DNA of 64,000 bases from Bacteroidota bacterium (GTDB lineage Bacteria; Bacteroidota; Rhodothermia; Balneolales; HLUCCA01). The position numbers and the translations under genes are program-made. The DNA lies in the NCBI GenBank assembly GCA_020832235.1, contig JAFIEZ010000019.1:59246-123245 (forward strand), given 5' to 3'. Below are positions 27,401 through 35,140 of this stretch, one piece after another. The stretch's first letter is position 1; each line of letters begins with the position of its first letter. The notes below the pieces were generated by a model that had not been told where the DNA came from, ran no database searches, and saw nothing but the letters and a program-made list of their open reading frames with translations.

Positions 27401-28006
27401 CCCAGTTCCCTGCTCGACGGGTATGATATACGAGGTGGGCAACTCGTGCCACAGTACAACGACTATCGTCTGCATACCACCGAACTGGATGTGCGGTATG
27501 GATTCAGGGTATTCAACGACCGGCTATTCGATGTACGATCACGTTTTTATACCAATTTTGACGGTAGTAATGAGTACTTTTTTCTCGACTACATCGGCGG
27601 CTTACCCGGCATGCGCAGTTACTCGTTCTTCGCTTTGGGCGGTAATACCACATTCTTTACACAAATAAATTACCATCAGCCTTTATTCGAAAGGTTACAC
27701 CGCCAGGCTGGGCGATTTACCATCGATAAACTATTCTTGCGTGCTTTCGCAGAGAGTGGCAATGGTTGGGGTGGCCCGCTGGATGTCGGCAACAATGTAA
27801 AATCGGGTATTGGTGCCGAACTGCGGCTTAGCATGAGTTCTTACTATTTGTTCCCATCACGGTTTTTTATCAGTGCGGCATATGGTCTCGACCGTTTTGA
27901 TGTAAATCTGCCTGAATCGTTCATTACAACAACAGGCCAAAGCTCTGTTCAGTTTGGTCGAGAAGTATTGCTTAACTTCGGATTGCTGTTCGACTTCGAC
28001 TTTTAA
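24422..28006 (+). CDS. large secreted MA-clan peptidase with PD40 beta-propeller and barrel-like C-terminus
   Basis: The protein has up to 1194 residues. The ATG at 24422 overlaps the previous stop (ATGA), while an ATG at 24509 (residue 30) gives the cleaner signal peptide MKLMLFASIMLFAGSAMLDAQ-type start; both are possible. Residues of about 60-340 form a peptidase MA-like domain with HEFVHIIQ as the zinc motif and LAEGTAQY carrying the third ligand Glu. Residues 345-640 contain PD40/TolB-like propeller strands such as PVISPDGSEIAYLSNRG and PFISPDGNTMYFSSD. The C-terminal 450 residues are beta-rich and end with LLFDFDF, suggesting an outer membrane barrel (D15-like; inference). The protein probably sits in the outer membrane and processes or handles surface polymers or proteins. 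Confidence 0.8.
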   Translation: MTDIKIKPFNVPNDVNSGKLNNSGLPSFVMKLMLFASIMLFAGSAMLDAQFRDPQLYGYPQNHLDWYTIESTHFLVHFQEGNSRPAQITSRILEEIYPDVTALYEYEPDTKISVVLNDRLDFANGAAFFLDNKIEIWLPSLDSPLRGSHNWLRNVITHEFVHIIQIQASMKGSRRSPITYLQWLSYEDVRRPDVLYGFPSGIISYPLSKVGLPAWLAEGTAQYQRSHILYDYWDSHRDMILRTRVLDESYLSLEVMGTFASKTSIEREVTYNQGFAFTNYLAETYGEPILNDISRAFSKRGVYDVNKAIEIAIGKPGKHVFEEWIASLRLHYNTQLEERTFTDAEVIEGDGFFNFYPVISPDGSEIAYLSNRGRDDARVQMFIRSRKTGELQDVIEPAMQSMVQTGFTLSCGLDLEPEIRFIQNAFSFFPDGDRILYNRIMETRFGEPYNDLFIYNRSTREHDRLSNGARLSEPAVHPDGKLASALIREDGVLNLVLIDIQEALESTVTGVNSHGVQRLTSFNGGEQIYTPLWHPDGDRLFYSWSRDAHREIRSIDIATGEQTVVFSHQTADFRDPFISPDGNTMYFSSDIDGIFNIYAKDLGSSILSQVTSVIGGAFMPHTDADGTVYYAEYIASGYRISKLTSSPFAQNINFPNSVSRDVLSAPNKLLGQHGVHENNTGKQDQLFASIQSAYQRPYTPKQNLLEMRSSSWLNTFNDEELAPLPDDMFGNRRMEPVSILVPTREYTDERLLYPYNDTFTSFTFLPAVRFDNYSKIRGSNADLLTSGRIADLGANLWRDVKVGMYFSSREMLDRFSIFGGAMIGPGSTDANQIRDYITPSGISDMDRDLFLMAEYRGLPFIQSKWSPTLSIELFNIRRNVENGLSIEEFPCTACLPDTTNVGIAYDIWQAQISLISKLNRFSLVELGWYHSPYRVSTNSFFSREFRQTIGGSSSRYFIGNTFTGAYFLKMHTPHRHSDIVQRGITASVRYSYQPSSLLDGYDIRGGQLVPQYNDYRLHTTELDVRYGFRVFNDRLFDVRSRFYTNFDGSNEYFFLDYIGGLPGMRSYSFFALGGNTTFFTQINYHQPLFERLHRQAGRFTIDKLFLRAFAESGNGWGGPLDVGNNVKSGIGAELRLSMSSYYLFPSRFFISAAYGLDRFDVNLPESFITTTGQSSVQFGREVLLNFGLLFDFDF

Positions 28007-28017
28007 CCTGTAAATCT

Positions 28018-29094
28018 ATGCTCAAGTTATTGTTTCTTTTGATCGTTCTAACTTCTGCTAAGTCGCTTGCTCAAGCCAGTGATACAGAGTTAGATGATAG
28101 TCAGGTGTTTGGCCATAGCCACCCAATGCTCCAGCCCCTTCCTGCACCCGTTTTCAAGGCATTGGACCGGTACCTGAACCAGCACCTTCCTGAATTGCAC
28201 GAACCATCCGACGATGCCCATCTGCTTAAACATGAACTTTTGATGAGTCTGCAAGAAAGTTCGAGTTCAGAGTCTCGCTTTTTAAACGGCATCGCAGCTA
28301 GTCCGGGAAGAGGTTTTGCGGCCTCGCTTTTGGTCCCGGGGCTTGGTCAGCTCGCTAACCGTCAATATCTGAAAGCCGGCATAATGGCTGCCGTTGAAGT
28401 GGCTGCTATATATTTCATTGTAGAAGGAACTCAACGCGGGCGTAGACTGGAGCGGGAATATCAACAGTTTGGTGATGCGAACTGGAGTTTAATAAAATAT
28501 ACCGCATGGGTGCACGAATACTATATGAACTTCCCAAACGGACGGAATGCCGACGCACCGCCACTGGCTCCGGCTGACCTGCTTACCAATGCCGGTAGAG
28601 CAGCGGCCAACCCCTTAACCGGTTTTCCGGATCCTGTTTATGATACAGGCCTGGAATGGTCATGGGTGGATCGCAATGCATTAAATCTAATGGAGCGTCG
28701 TTCCCGGTACAGTACCGGAACCAATTTCACACATGAAGTAAACCCCTTCGGGTCGCAGCAGTATTACGAACTCATGAGCAAATACTGGCAGTTTGGGCCA
28801 GGCTGGCGCGATTGGATCTATGGTCCACTGGAAACCTATCCTTCTGTTCCATTCGATATCAACATGGCTAGTAACAGTTTTATGTCACCCATGTGGCTGC
28901 AGCATGCCAGCATGGAAGAACGCTTTAATAGTGCCTATCAACTGGCCAATAATATGGTATCGGCCTTGCTTTTAAATCACCTCATATCAGCCTTTGATGC
29001 ATACTTCACCATAAAACTGCGCGAGCATCGTTTAGAATCTACAGCCAGGGCCGACTACATGGGGAACCATGTTCAGCTAACCTGGCGTTTTTAA
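28018..29094 (+). CDS. DUF5683 domain membrane/exported protein
   Basis: This 358-residue protein has a signal peptide (residues 1-19, ending SLAQ). Its centre carries SLLVPGLGQLANRQYLKAG followed by the hydrophobic segment IMAAVEVAAIYFIVEG (about residues 100-140). This is the signature of DUF5683, a family of small Bacteroidota membrane proteins often found near envelope genes. The second half is hydrophilic with a further hydrophobic stretch near residue 315. Function is unknown. The gene starts 11 bp after the MA-type peptidase and 24 bp before the PASTA gene, so it belongs to the porU operon. Confidence 0.8.
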   Translation: MLKLLFLLIVLTSAKSLAQASDTELDDSQVFGHSHPMLQPLPAPVFKALDRYLNQHLPELHEPSDDAHLLKHELLMSLQESSSSESRFLNGIAASPGRGFAASLLVPGLGQLANRQYLKAGIMAAVEVAAIYFIVEGTQRGRRLEREYQQFGDANWSLIKYTAWVHEYYMNFPNGRNADAPPLAPADLLTNAGRAAANPLTGFPDPVYDTGLEWSWVDRNALNLMERRSRYSTGTNFTHEVNPFGSQQYYELMSKYWQFGPGWRDWIYGPLETYPSVPFDINMASNSFMSPMWLQHASMEERFNSAYQLANNMVSALLLNHLISAFDAYFTIKLREHRLESTARADYMGNHVQLTWRF

Positions 29095-29118
29095 TTCACA
29101 TACATTGTATATTAGGGC

Positions 29119-29964
29119 ATGCTCCGACGTCTATTTACATCACCACAACTATACATCTACATCAGCTCACTCATCTTGCTGCTGGTAGCCTTCATTTTTC
29201 TCATGGACCGTGTAATTATGCCCTGGTACACCAATTACAATGAAGGTATAACGGTACCCGATGTTACAAAAATATCGCTGAATGAAGCGGAAGCATTGCT
29301 TGCTGCAAAAGGGCTCCGGTTTGTAGTTTCCGACCGCAGGCCTCATGAAGCCTTCCCTCCCGACTACATCATTGATCAATCGCCGGTTGGAACATCCAAG
29401 GTAAAACCAAACCGAAAGGTGTATCTGACTGTAGCGACAAGCGAACGCCCGGTGTCTGTTGTCCCTGAAGTTGAAAATACAAGCTTAAATAACGCCCGAA
29501 TTCAGCTGCAAAATCATGGCCTTCGCGTTGGAAACATCTCTGTAGAAAGCTCGCGATTTAGAAATATTGTACTCAGACAGTCTATACCTCACGGTACGAC
29601 CGTAGACAGAGGAACCGTTGTAGATTTGGTTATCAGTGATGGTTTAGGGCAACAGCGCGTTCAAATACCAGATATTGTTGGATTAAGGCTGGCCGAAGGG
29701 CAGCGATTGCTTCGCGATGCAGGGCTTAGAGTTGGAAGTATTCAATTCAGGGCCACCAATGAAATTGAACCCAATCATATACTGGCCTTTTCACCAAACG
29801 ATCGGGCAGAACTGTTTGAGGGCGAATCACTGAATCTCGTAGTTTCAGAGCCACTAAGTGTGCGCGAGGAAGCCGAGTCCGGTACCATATTTGAGGCTGA
29901 GCCCGGTGCCATCGAGTCGTTGCAGGCCGATACCCTGCGACCTTCAACCCCGCCACAGGAGTAA
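29119..29964 (+). CDS. membrane-anchored protein with three PASTA domains
   Basis: The protein has 281 residues: one transmembrane helix at about 12-31 and then three PASTA repeats at about 40-112, 113-180 and 183-252. Each has the usual VPDV...A...L...GL pattern and a closing hydrophobic strand such as VYLTVATSE or VDLVISDG. PASTA domains bind peptidoglycan or muropeptides, or act as spacers near the division site. There is no kinase domain. The tail of 30 residues is acidic and proline-rich. rpe follows after 7 bp. In Firmicutes a PASTA kinase gene sits near rpe, which makes the pairing noteworthy. Confidence 0.88.
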   Translation: MLRRLFTSPQLYIYISSLILLLVAFIFLMDRVIMPWYTNYNEGITVPDVTKISLNEAEALLAAKGLRFVVSDRRPHEAFPPDYIIDQSPVGTSKVKPNRKVYLTVATSERPVSVVPEVENTSLNNARIQLQNHGLRVGNISVESSRFRNIVLRQSIPHGTTVDRGTVVDLVISDGLGQQRVQIPDIVGLRLAEGQRLLRDAGLRVGSIQFRATNEIEPNHILAFSPNDRAELFEGESLNLVVSEPLSVREEAESGTIFEAEPGAIESLQADTLRPSTPPQE

Positions 29965-29971
29965 CATAGTT

Positions 29972-30649
29972 ATGCATCTTCAACCCATTATAGCTCCTTC
30001 AATTCTGGCTGCAGACTTCACCAAACTGGGTGATCAGATAAAGATTTGCGCAGATAATGGCATAACATGGATTCATTGTGACATTATGGACGGGCATTTT
30101 GTGCCGAATATTTCATACGGACCAATGATTGTTGAGGCGGCACGCAAAGCATACCCTGCGGGATTTATGGATGTACATCTGATGATCTATAATCCAGATC
30201 AGTATACCGATGCTTTTGTCAAAGCAGGTGCAGATCTAATTTCAGTGCATGTTGAGGCAACTCCTCATCTACATCGCTCTGTACAAAACATTAAGAACAA
30301 AGGCATTCAAGCCGGCGTAGCTGTAAACCCGGCTACCCCGGTACAACAGGTAGTCCCTATATTGAGCGATATTGACCTCGTAGTCCTCATGAGTGTAAAC
30401 CCGGGTTTTGGTGGACAAAAATTCATTGACACAACGTACGAACGGATCCATGAGCTGGTCGAAATTCGACAAAAGCGCAAGCTCAATTTCCGGATTGAAA
30501 TAGACGGTGGAGTCGGTCCTGATAATATTTCTGCGCTGTACAAAGCAGGCGCAGATACTTTTGTTGCCGGTAGTAGTATTTTCGGCGCAAACAATATACC
30601 GTTGAGAATACAAGAATTGAAGTCATTATTGCATTCTGGAACTACTTAA
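29972..30649 (+). CDS. rpe: ribulose-phosphate 3-epimerase
   Basis: Rpe interconverts ribulose 5-phosphate and xylulose 5-phosphate in the pentose phosphate pathway. From the ATG at 29972 the protein has 225 residues. Conserved parts are IAPSILAADF, HCDIMDGHFVPNISYGP (metal and catalytic His and Asp), DVHLMI, MSVNPGFGGQ and the EIDGGVGPDN loop with the second catalytic Asp. A longer open frame from 29858 overlaps the PASTA gene in another frame and is not the real start. It is the last gene of the porU run. Confidence 0.97.
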   Translation: MHLQPIIAPSILAADFTKLGDQIKICADNGITWIHCDIMDGHFVPNISYGPMIVEAARKAYPAGFMDVHLMIYNPDQYTDAFVKAGADLISVHVEATPHLHRSVQNIKNKGIQAGVAVNPATPVQQVVPILSDIDLVVLMSVNPGFGGQKFIDTTYERIHELVEIRQKRKLNFRIEIDGGVGPDNISALYKAGADTFVAGSSIFGANNIPLRIQELKSLLHSGTT

Positions 30650-30794
30650 CCATAATTTCACTTTGTCTTTATAAATACTTTGCTTTATTTAGAAATGGTT
30701 ACTCGCTTAACCATTGTTGATTAACGTTTAACTTAACAAACCAATAAGCAATCTGAATACTACTACGCTCGAACTTACCAATCAATCCATCGTA

Positions 30795-31826
30795 ATGGAA
30801 GGTGTTGACCCTGTAACAGTGCTGGGTCCGCACGATATAAACCTTCAGCAAATTGAACTCGCATATCCTGCCGCATCCATCTCAGCCCGTGGCAATATAA
30901 TACGGGTAAGCGGCACACTCACAGACTTTCAGGAAATTCGAAATATTGTGAATGAGTTGGTGGGCATCGCGCAGCGCACCGGCGTTGTAAGTGAACGCGA
31001 TATTCGTACCGTAATCACTATACGTAGGAGTGCAAAACCACAGCCGAAACTAAACGTGCCGGTTGAAAACGCGCCGGTTTCAGCTGATGGGTCTCTCCCA
31101 TTGGTGAGTACACCCGAAGAGTCAGGCGTAATTGTATATACCCATGGAGGTGGCGCTGTACGTGCCAAAACTGCCAATCAAAGGAAAATTGTAGAGTCAC
31201 ACTTCAAAAACGATATCGTTTTTGCGATTGGTCCTGCCGGTACCGGAAAAACGTACACAGCCGTAGCTCTTGCTGTAAAAGCCCTTAAAGAGCGTCAGGT
31301 AAAACGAATTGTTTTATGCCGTCCGGCTGTAGAAGCAGGTGAAAGTCTGGGATTTCTACCCGGAGATTTAAAGGATAAAATTGATCCTTACCTGCGCCCA
31401 CTGTATGATTCGCTCGAAGAAATGATTGACCACGATCGATTAGAAATTAATCTATCTAAAAACATCATCGAAATAGTACCCCTGGCTTATATGCGAGGCC
31501 GAACCCTGAACAATGCGTTTGTGATTCTGGATGAGGCACAAAATGCCACTACCACACAAATGAAGATGTTTCTGACGCGACTGGGGATTAACAGTAAAGC
31601 CATTATCACCGGTGATGTAACTCAGACAGATCTTCCCAAAAAAATGAACTCGGGACTCATTGAAATCCCTAAAATTCTTGGCAAAATCAAAGGTATAGAT
31701 TTCGTTTACCTGGATCAAAGTGATGTAGTTCGGCATAAATTGATTCGAGACATCATTGAAGCATATGAGCGCTATGAACACGGCGGTGCACCCTCCGAAA
31801 AGACACCCGCACGAAAACAGAAATAA
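30795..31826 (+). CDS. phoH: PhoH family ATPase (YbeZ-like)
   Basis: This is a cytoplasmic P-loop ATPase of the PhoH/YbeZ family, linked to RNA metabolism and ribosome assembly together with YbeY. Walker A is GPAGTGKT (residues 146-153 from the ATG at 30795) and the Walker B-like VILDEAQN is near residue 240. Other family marks are CRPAVEAGESLGFLPGD and LNNAFVILDEAQNATTTQMK. The ATG at 30795 gives 343 residues. The frame stays open upstream to 30732 and reads NTTTLELTNQSIVMEG, which resembles the N-terminus of YbeZ. A CTG start at 30753 is therefore possible. The gene stands 145 bp after rpe. Confidence 0.95.
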   Translation: MEGVDPVTVLGPHDINLQQIELAYPAASISARGNIIRVSGTLTDFQEIRNIVNELVGIAQRTGVVSERDIRTVITIRRSAKPQPKLNVPVENAPVSADGSLPLVSTPEESGVIVYTHGGGAVRAKTANQRKIVESHFKNDIVFAIGPAGTGKTYTAVALAVKALKERQVKRIVLCRPAVEAGESLGFLPGDLKDKIDPYLRPLYDSLEEMIDHDRLEINLSKNIIEIVPLAYMRGRTLNNAFVILDEAQNATTTQMKMFLTRLGINSKAIITGDVTQTDLPKKMNSGLIEIPKILGKIKGIDFVYLDQSDVVRHKLIRDIIEAYERYEHGGAPSEKTPARKQK

Positions 31827-31959
31827 GCCCGTATCTGTTTTCTGAAATAGATTAGAGACCCTTTCACCCCGCTATTCAATTTAATAGACGTGACCAACCT
31901 AATTGCGCCGTTTCAACGTACAACCTTTAACCTTGCATTTAAAATCATCGCCTTTCACA

Positions 31960-32703
31960 ATGTCTGACACTATCGTTACTCCTTTATATGAAGGAACATT
32001 CTCTGTTGGAACCGACAAAATTTTTCACAGGATTAGTAGAGACGAACCCGCTGCAAAAGGTGCACTTAAGATATCCCTTAACCCCATTTTATTTCAGCAT
32101 AAGGGTGTTAATATGCTACTCGATAGTGGTTTGGGCGATTTCGGAGCAGAAAGTCATGTACCTGTGATGATTGATAATCTGGCAAACAAAGGACTCAACC
32201 CCGACGATGTACATCACATTTTTTTGTCTCACCTGCATTTTGATCATATTGGTGGGCTGGCAACACGTGAAAATGGGTATTGGGAGTTGGTTTTCCCTGA
32301 ATCAACTATTTATTTAAGTCGGAGTGAGTGGGATAAACTCCACGCTATTGGCTTTGATGACGACGATAAGGAGCAGTATATACACTATCTTGAGACCCAC
32401 GCCAATTTTCATTTCGTAGAAAACAACGATGAACCATTGCAGGGAGTACGTTGTGAAGTGATCGGGGGGCATACGGAATTCAGTCTGGCCTGGTATTTTG
32501 ATTTCGACGCTGCACATCGCTACCTGAATGCTGGTGATGTTATGAACACCAAAGGCGCAATTACTCGAAAATATGCTGCTAAATACGACTTCGATGGGAA
32601 GGCAAGCCAACGAAAAAGAGATGAGTTGCTAGCATATGCCAAAGAGCATGGATATAAAGTACTCGCCTACCATGATAATAGAGAACCCATTATCTCGTTA
32701 TAG
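31960..32703 (+). CDS. metallo-beta-lactamase fold hydrolase
   Basis: This 247-residue protein (ATG 31960; a TTG at 31903 would extend it by 19 residues) is a metallo-beta-lactamase fold enzyme. The zinc ligands are His91, His93, Asp95 and His96 in SHLHFDHIGG, then IGGHTEFS, Asp in AGDVMNT and the C-terminal AYHDN. There is no signal peptide, so it is cytoplasmic. Family members hydrolyse lactones, thioesters or phosphodiesters; the substrate is not readable. The gene is single, with 133 bp upstream and a long spacer downstream. Confidence 0.88.
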   Translation: MSDTIVTPLYEGTFSVGTDKIFHRISRDEPAAKGALKISLNPILFQHKGVNMLLDSGLGDFGAESHVPVMIDNLANKGLNPDDVHHIFLSHLHFDHIGGLATRENGYWELVFPESTIYLSRSEWDKLHAIGFDDDDKEQYIHYLETHANFHFVENNDEPLQGVRCEVIGGHTEFSLAWYFDFDAAHRYLNAGDVMNTKGAITRKYAAKYDFDGKASQRKRDELLAYAKEHGYKVLAYHDNREPIISL

Positions 32704-33059
32704 GTGTTGTATTCAGGTATTTACAAATCAAATTTCAGCCTTTTTTAGAGCTAATTTCTGATTTCCATACCGAACTCAGGTTGTAAATATTTGTATTTTT
32801 TCGTACATTAAATAGTGTTAGGGTACTTGAAAAAAGTACGATAATAGGCAGTTTGCTCGTGATTACTTTTATTAAATGGGATAGGATTACAGGAGTATTT
32901 ACTGCTCATTATTGAAGCCCGAAAAGTGGGGCTGGTGATAACTATATAATGTTACTATTTGCCCTTCTGAGATAGCGTCTTGTGAATAAATACAAGCTAC
33001 CTGTTAACTATTAAACCTTATTTAAGGTTTAGCAACCTATAGAAATAATTTGCCTACCT
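32704..33059 (+). other. 356-bp AT-rich spacer upstream of the DUF4914 gene, with two inverted repeats
   Basis: No gene is seen. An 8-bp perfect stem (taaacctt at 33012-33019 with aaggttta at 33024-33031, loop ATTT) ends 28 bp before the DUF4914 ATG and may be an operator or a leader hairpin. A second 9-bp inverted repeat pairs tatttacaa (32718-32726) with ttgtaaata (32781-32789) just after the upstream gene. The promoter for the downstream gene should lie here but I could not place it securely. Confidence 0.4.
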
Positions 33060-34943
33060 ATGAGTAACGACAAAAAGCCTTTCTTCAATTTTGAACTACC
33101 CGCTGAGTTCAAAGAATTATTAGAACAAGCACCAAGTGTGACGATTGCCAAAAATATTGATGACCTCGTGAATTTATCAGTAGGTGGCGGAACCTCCAAT
33201 GAATTCGAGGTTTACTTTGACCTTCCAGACGGAGAGAGAAAGCACGAAGCCATCGTGCATAAAGTAAAGAATGGCATAGCCGCAAACTATCTTGAGGCTT
33301 ACATGCGTCGCAGAGATCCTGATTGTATGGTAATCGCCGATGATTTCCCCACCGATAAAGATACCTACAAAGATAGATTTGGCCAGGATTTCGGTGACTT
33401 ACGTAAAGAGACGTTTGAATGGATGAAAACACAGGATCTGGCTATGTTCCTGTTCAACGCCGGTAAGCAAGGCATGGGCTTTAATGCCATCGCTGTTATA
33501 CCCGCAAACTGTGGTTTCTTTGGACTAGGCCTGGCACTTTTGCAAGGCATTATTAATCCGGATGAATTACCCGAAGATTTCAAGCCCACAGCCTTTATTT
33601 ACACGGCCCCTCCTTTCCGTCATACCCATTTCGATGGTAAGCAAGTAGTTGTTCACAACCGCCAGCCGGACAACTATGAAATGTTCAGCTATAACTTATA
33701 CCCGGGACCTAGCGCCAAGAAAGGGGTCTATGGGATGTTAATCGGATTAGGAGAAGAAGAAGAGTGGGTAACCGCTCACTGTTCTGTAGTGGAAGTAAAA
33801 ACTCCATACGACAGTATTGTAACCATGATGCACGAAGGCGCCAGTGGTGGTGGTAAAAGTGAAATGCTTCAGCAGCCTCACCGTCTGCCGGATGGTAGAT
33901 TACTGCTAGGCTCAAACATTTTCAAAGACGATCAGCGCTATTTAAGCTTACCTAAAACGTGTGATTTACGTCCTGTAACCGATGATATGGCACTTTGCCA
34001 TCCAACACTTCAGCAGGGTGATAAAAAGCTCTGGCTGGAAGATGCTGAGGACGGGTGGTTTATCCGAATCGATCATATTACCGAATACGGAACAGACCCC
34101 TCACTTGAGAAGCTTACTGCGGTGCCATCCAAGCCATTATTATTCATGAATATCGAATCTGTTCCCGGTGGTCGGGCCATGATTTGGGATCACGTTTATG
34201 ATGAGCCAGGTGTACCTTGTCCTAACCCTCGGGTTATTGTACCTAGAGATATTGTTCCTGGTATCATTTCTGAGCCTGTTGGAGTAGACATCCGTAGCAT
34301 CGGATTACGCACACCGCCCTGTACGCTTGAAGAGCCAAACTACGGTATCGTTGGCCTGATGCATGTACTGCCTCCTTCCCTCGCCTGGTTATGGCGTCTG
34401 GTTGCACCACGTGGTCACGCGAACCCAAGTATCATCTCAACTGCAGGTATCAGCAGTGAAGGTGTAGGAAGCTACTGGCCATTTGCTACAGGTAAGAAGG
34501 TTAAGCAAGCCAACTTGCTGCTCGAGCAAATTGTACAGACACCTAAAGTGCGTTACATTCTTACCCCGAACCAAAATATTGGTGCCTGGAAGGTTGGATT
34601 TATGCCTCAGTGGATTGCCCGTGATTACCTCGCAAGAAAGGGTAGTGCTAAGTTCAATGCAGAGCAAATCATTCCGGCGAGATGTTCTGTTTTAGGATAT
34701 GCTCTTAAATACATGACGTTCGAAGGCTCTACTATTCCACCATGGTTCCTGCAAGTTGAACTTCAGAGAGAAGTTCAGGAAGAAGGATACGACAAAGGCG
34801 CTGAAATCCTGCTTGAATTCTTCAACAGAATGCTCAGAAGCTTTGACGAACCCGGACTCAGCGATCTTGGTAAGCAGATTATCGAGTGTTGCCTTGATGG
34901 TGGTACCGTTCAAGACTACGAGAAATTCATTCAGAATCAATAA
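33060..34943 (+). CDS. DUF4914 family protein with a PEPCK-like P-loop
   Basis: This 627-residue cytoplasmic protein matches the DUF4914 family as I know it; its function is not established. A glycine-rich loop, EGASGGGKSEM at residues 259-269 (Lys266), fits a kinase-type P-loop like that of phosphoenolpyruvate carboxykinases (GPSGTGKTT) and HPr kinase. After it come DGRLLLGSNIFKDD, RPVTDDMALCHPTL and a second half with PNPRVIVPRDIV and RGHANPSI. PEPCK-fold proteins bind nucleotide with a similar loop, so an ATP- or GTP-dependent carboxylase, kinase or phosphotransferase role is likely but unproven. The gene stands alone between two long structured spacers, which suggests its own regulation. 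Confidence 0.8.
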   Translation: MSNDKKPFFNFELPAEFKELLEQAPSVTIAKNIDDLVNLSVGGGTSNEFEVYFDLPDGERKHEAIVHKVKNGIAANYLEAYMRRRDPDCMVIADDFPTDKDTYKDRFGQDFGDLRKETFEWMKTQDLAMFLFNAGKQGMGFNAIAVIPANCGFFGLGLALLQGIINPDELPEDFKPTAFIYTAPPFRHTHFDGKQVVVHNRQPDNYEMFSYNLYPGPSAKKGVYGMLIGLGEEEEWVTAHCSVVEVKTPYDSIVTMMHEGASGGGKSEMLQQPHRLPDGRLLLGSNIFKDDQRYLSLPKTCDLRPVTDDMALCHPTLQQGDKKLWLEDAEDGWFIRIDHITEYGTDPSLEKLTAVPSKPLLFMNIESVPGGRAMIWDHVYDEPGVPCPNPRVIVPRDIVPGIISEPVGVDIRSIGLRTPPCTLEEPNYGIVGLMHVLPPSLAWLWRLVAPRGHANPSIISTAGISSEGVGSYWPFATGKKVKQANLLLEQIVQTPKVRYILTPNQNIGAWKVGFMPQWIARDYLARKGSAKFNAEQIIPARCSVLGYALKYMTFEGSTIPPWFLQVELQREVQEEGYDKGAEILLEFFNRMLRSFDEPGLSDLGKQIIECCLDGGTVQDYEKFIQNQ

Positions 34944-34998
34944 TCTATTGGTAATCTGATTTTGAAAATATAGGACGATAGCTACTTACTGTCACTAA

Positions 34999-35038
34999 CG
35001 TCAACGTGAATAACGGTTAACCCAATTTTTCGTTGACG
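34999..35038 (+). repeat. 8-bp perfect inverted repeat
   Basis: Arms cgtcaacg (34999-35006) and cgttgacg (35031-35038) are perfect, with a 24-nt loop. It lies 55 bp after the DUF4914 stop and 32 bp before the larger hairpin. It could be a hairpin in the 3' end of the DUF4914 message. Confidence 0.5.
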
Positions 35039-35070
35039 CATGACCAGTAACGGATATCGTTTGAAATACG

Positions 35071-35140
35071 AAGTCTTCTTGTGTATTGGGCTTGTAGTTA
35101 ACCAACTATGAGCTCTGCACAAGAAGACTTTTTTATGTAA
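35071..35140 (+). terminator. long 13-bp hairpin followed by a T-run
   Basis: The arms aagtcttcttgtg (35071-35083) and cacaagaagactt (35118-35130) pair perfectly and run into TTTTATG. The 34-nt loop contains a nested stem (tagtt with aacta around 35094-35107). The stem and trailing T-run fit an intrinsic terminator, but the loop is far longer than usual, so a structured RNA or attenuator is possible. It lies 128 bp after the DUF4914 stop and 170 bp before the PNP gene. Confidence 0.55.

Noticed and set aside
29858..29971. Upstream extension of rpe
   Set aside because: It overlaps the PASTA gene in another frame, and Rpe proteins start near the IAPSILAADF segment, which follows the ATG at 29972.
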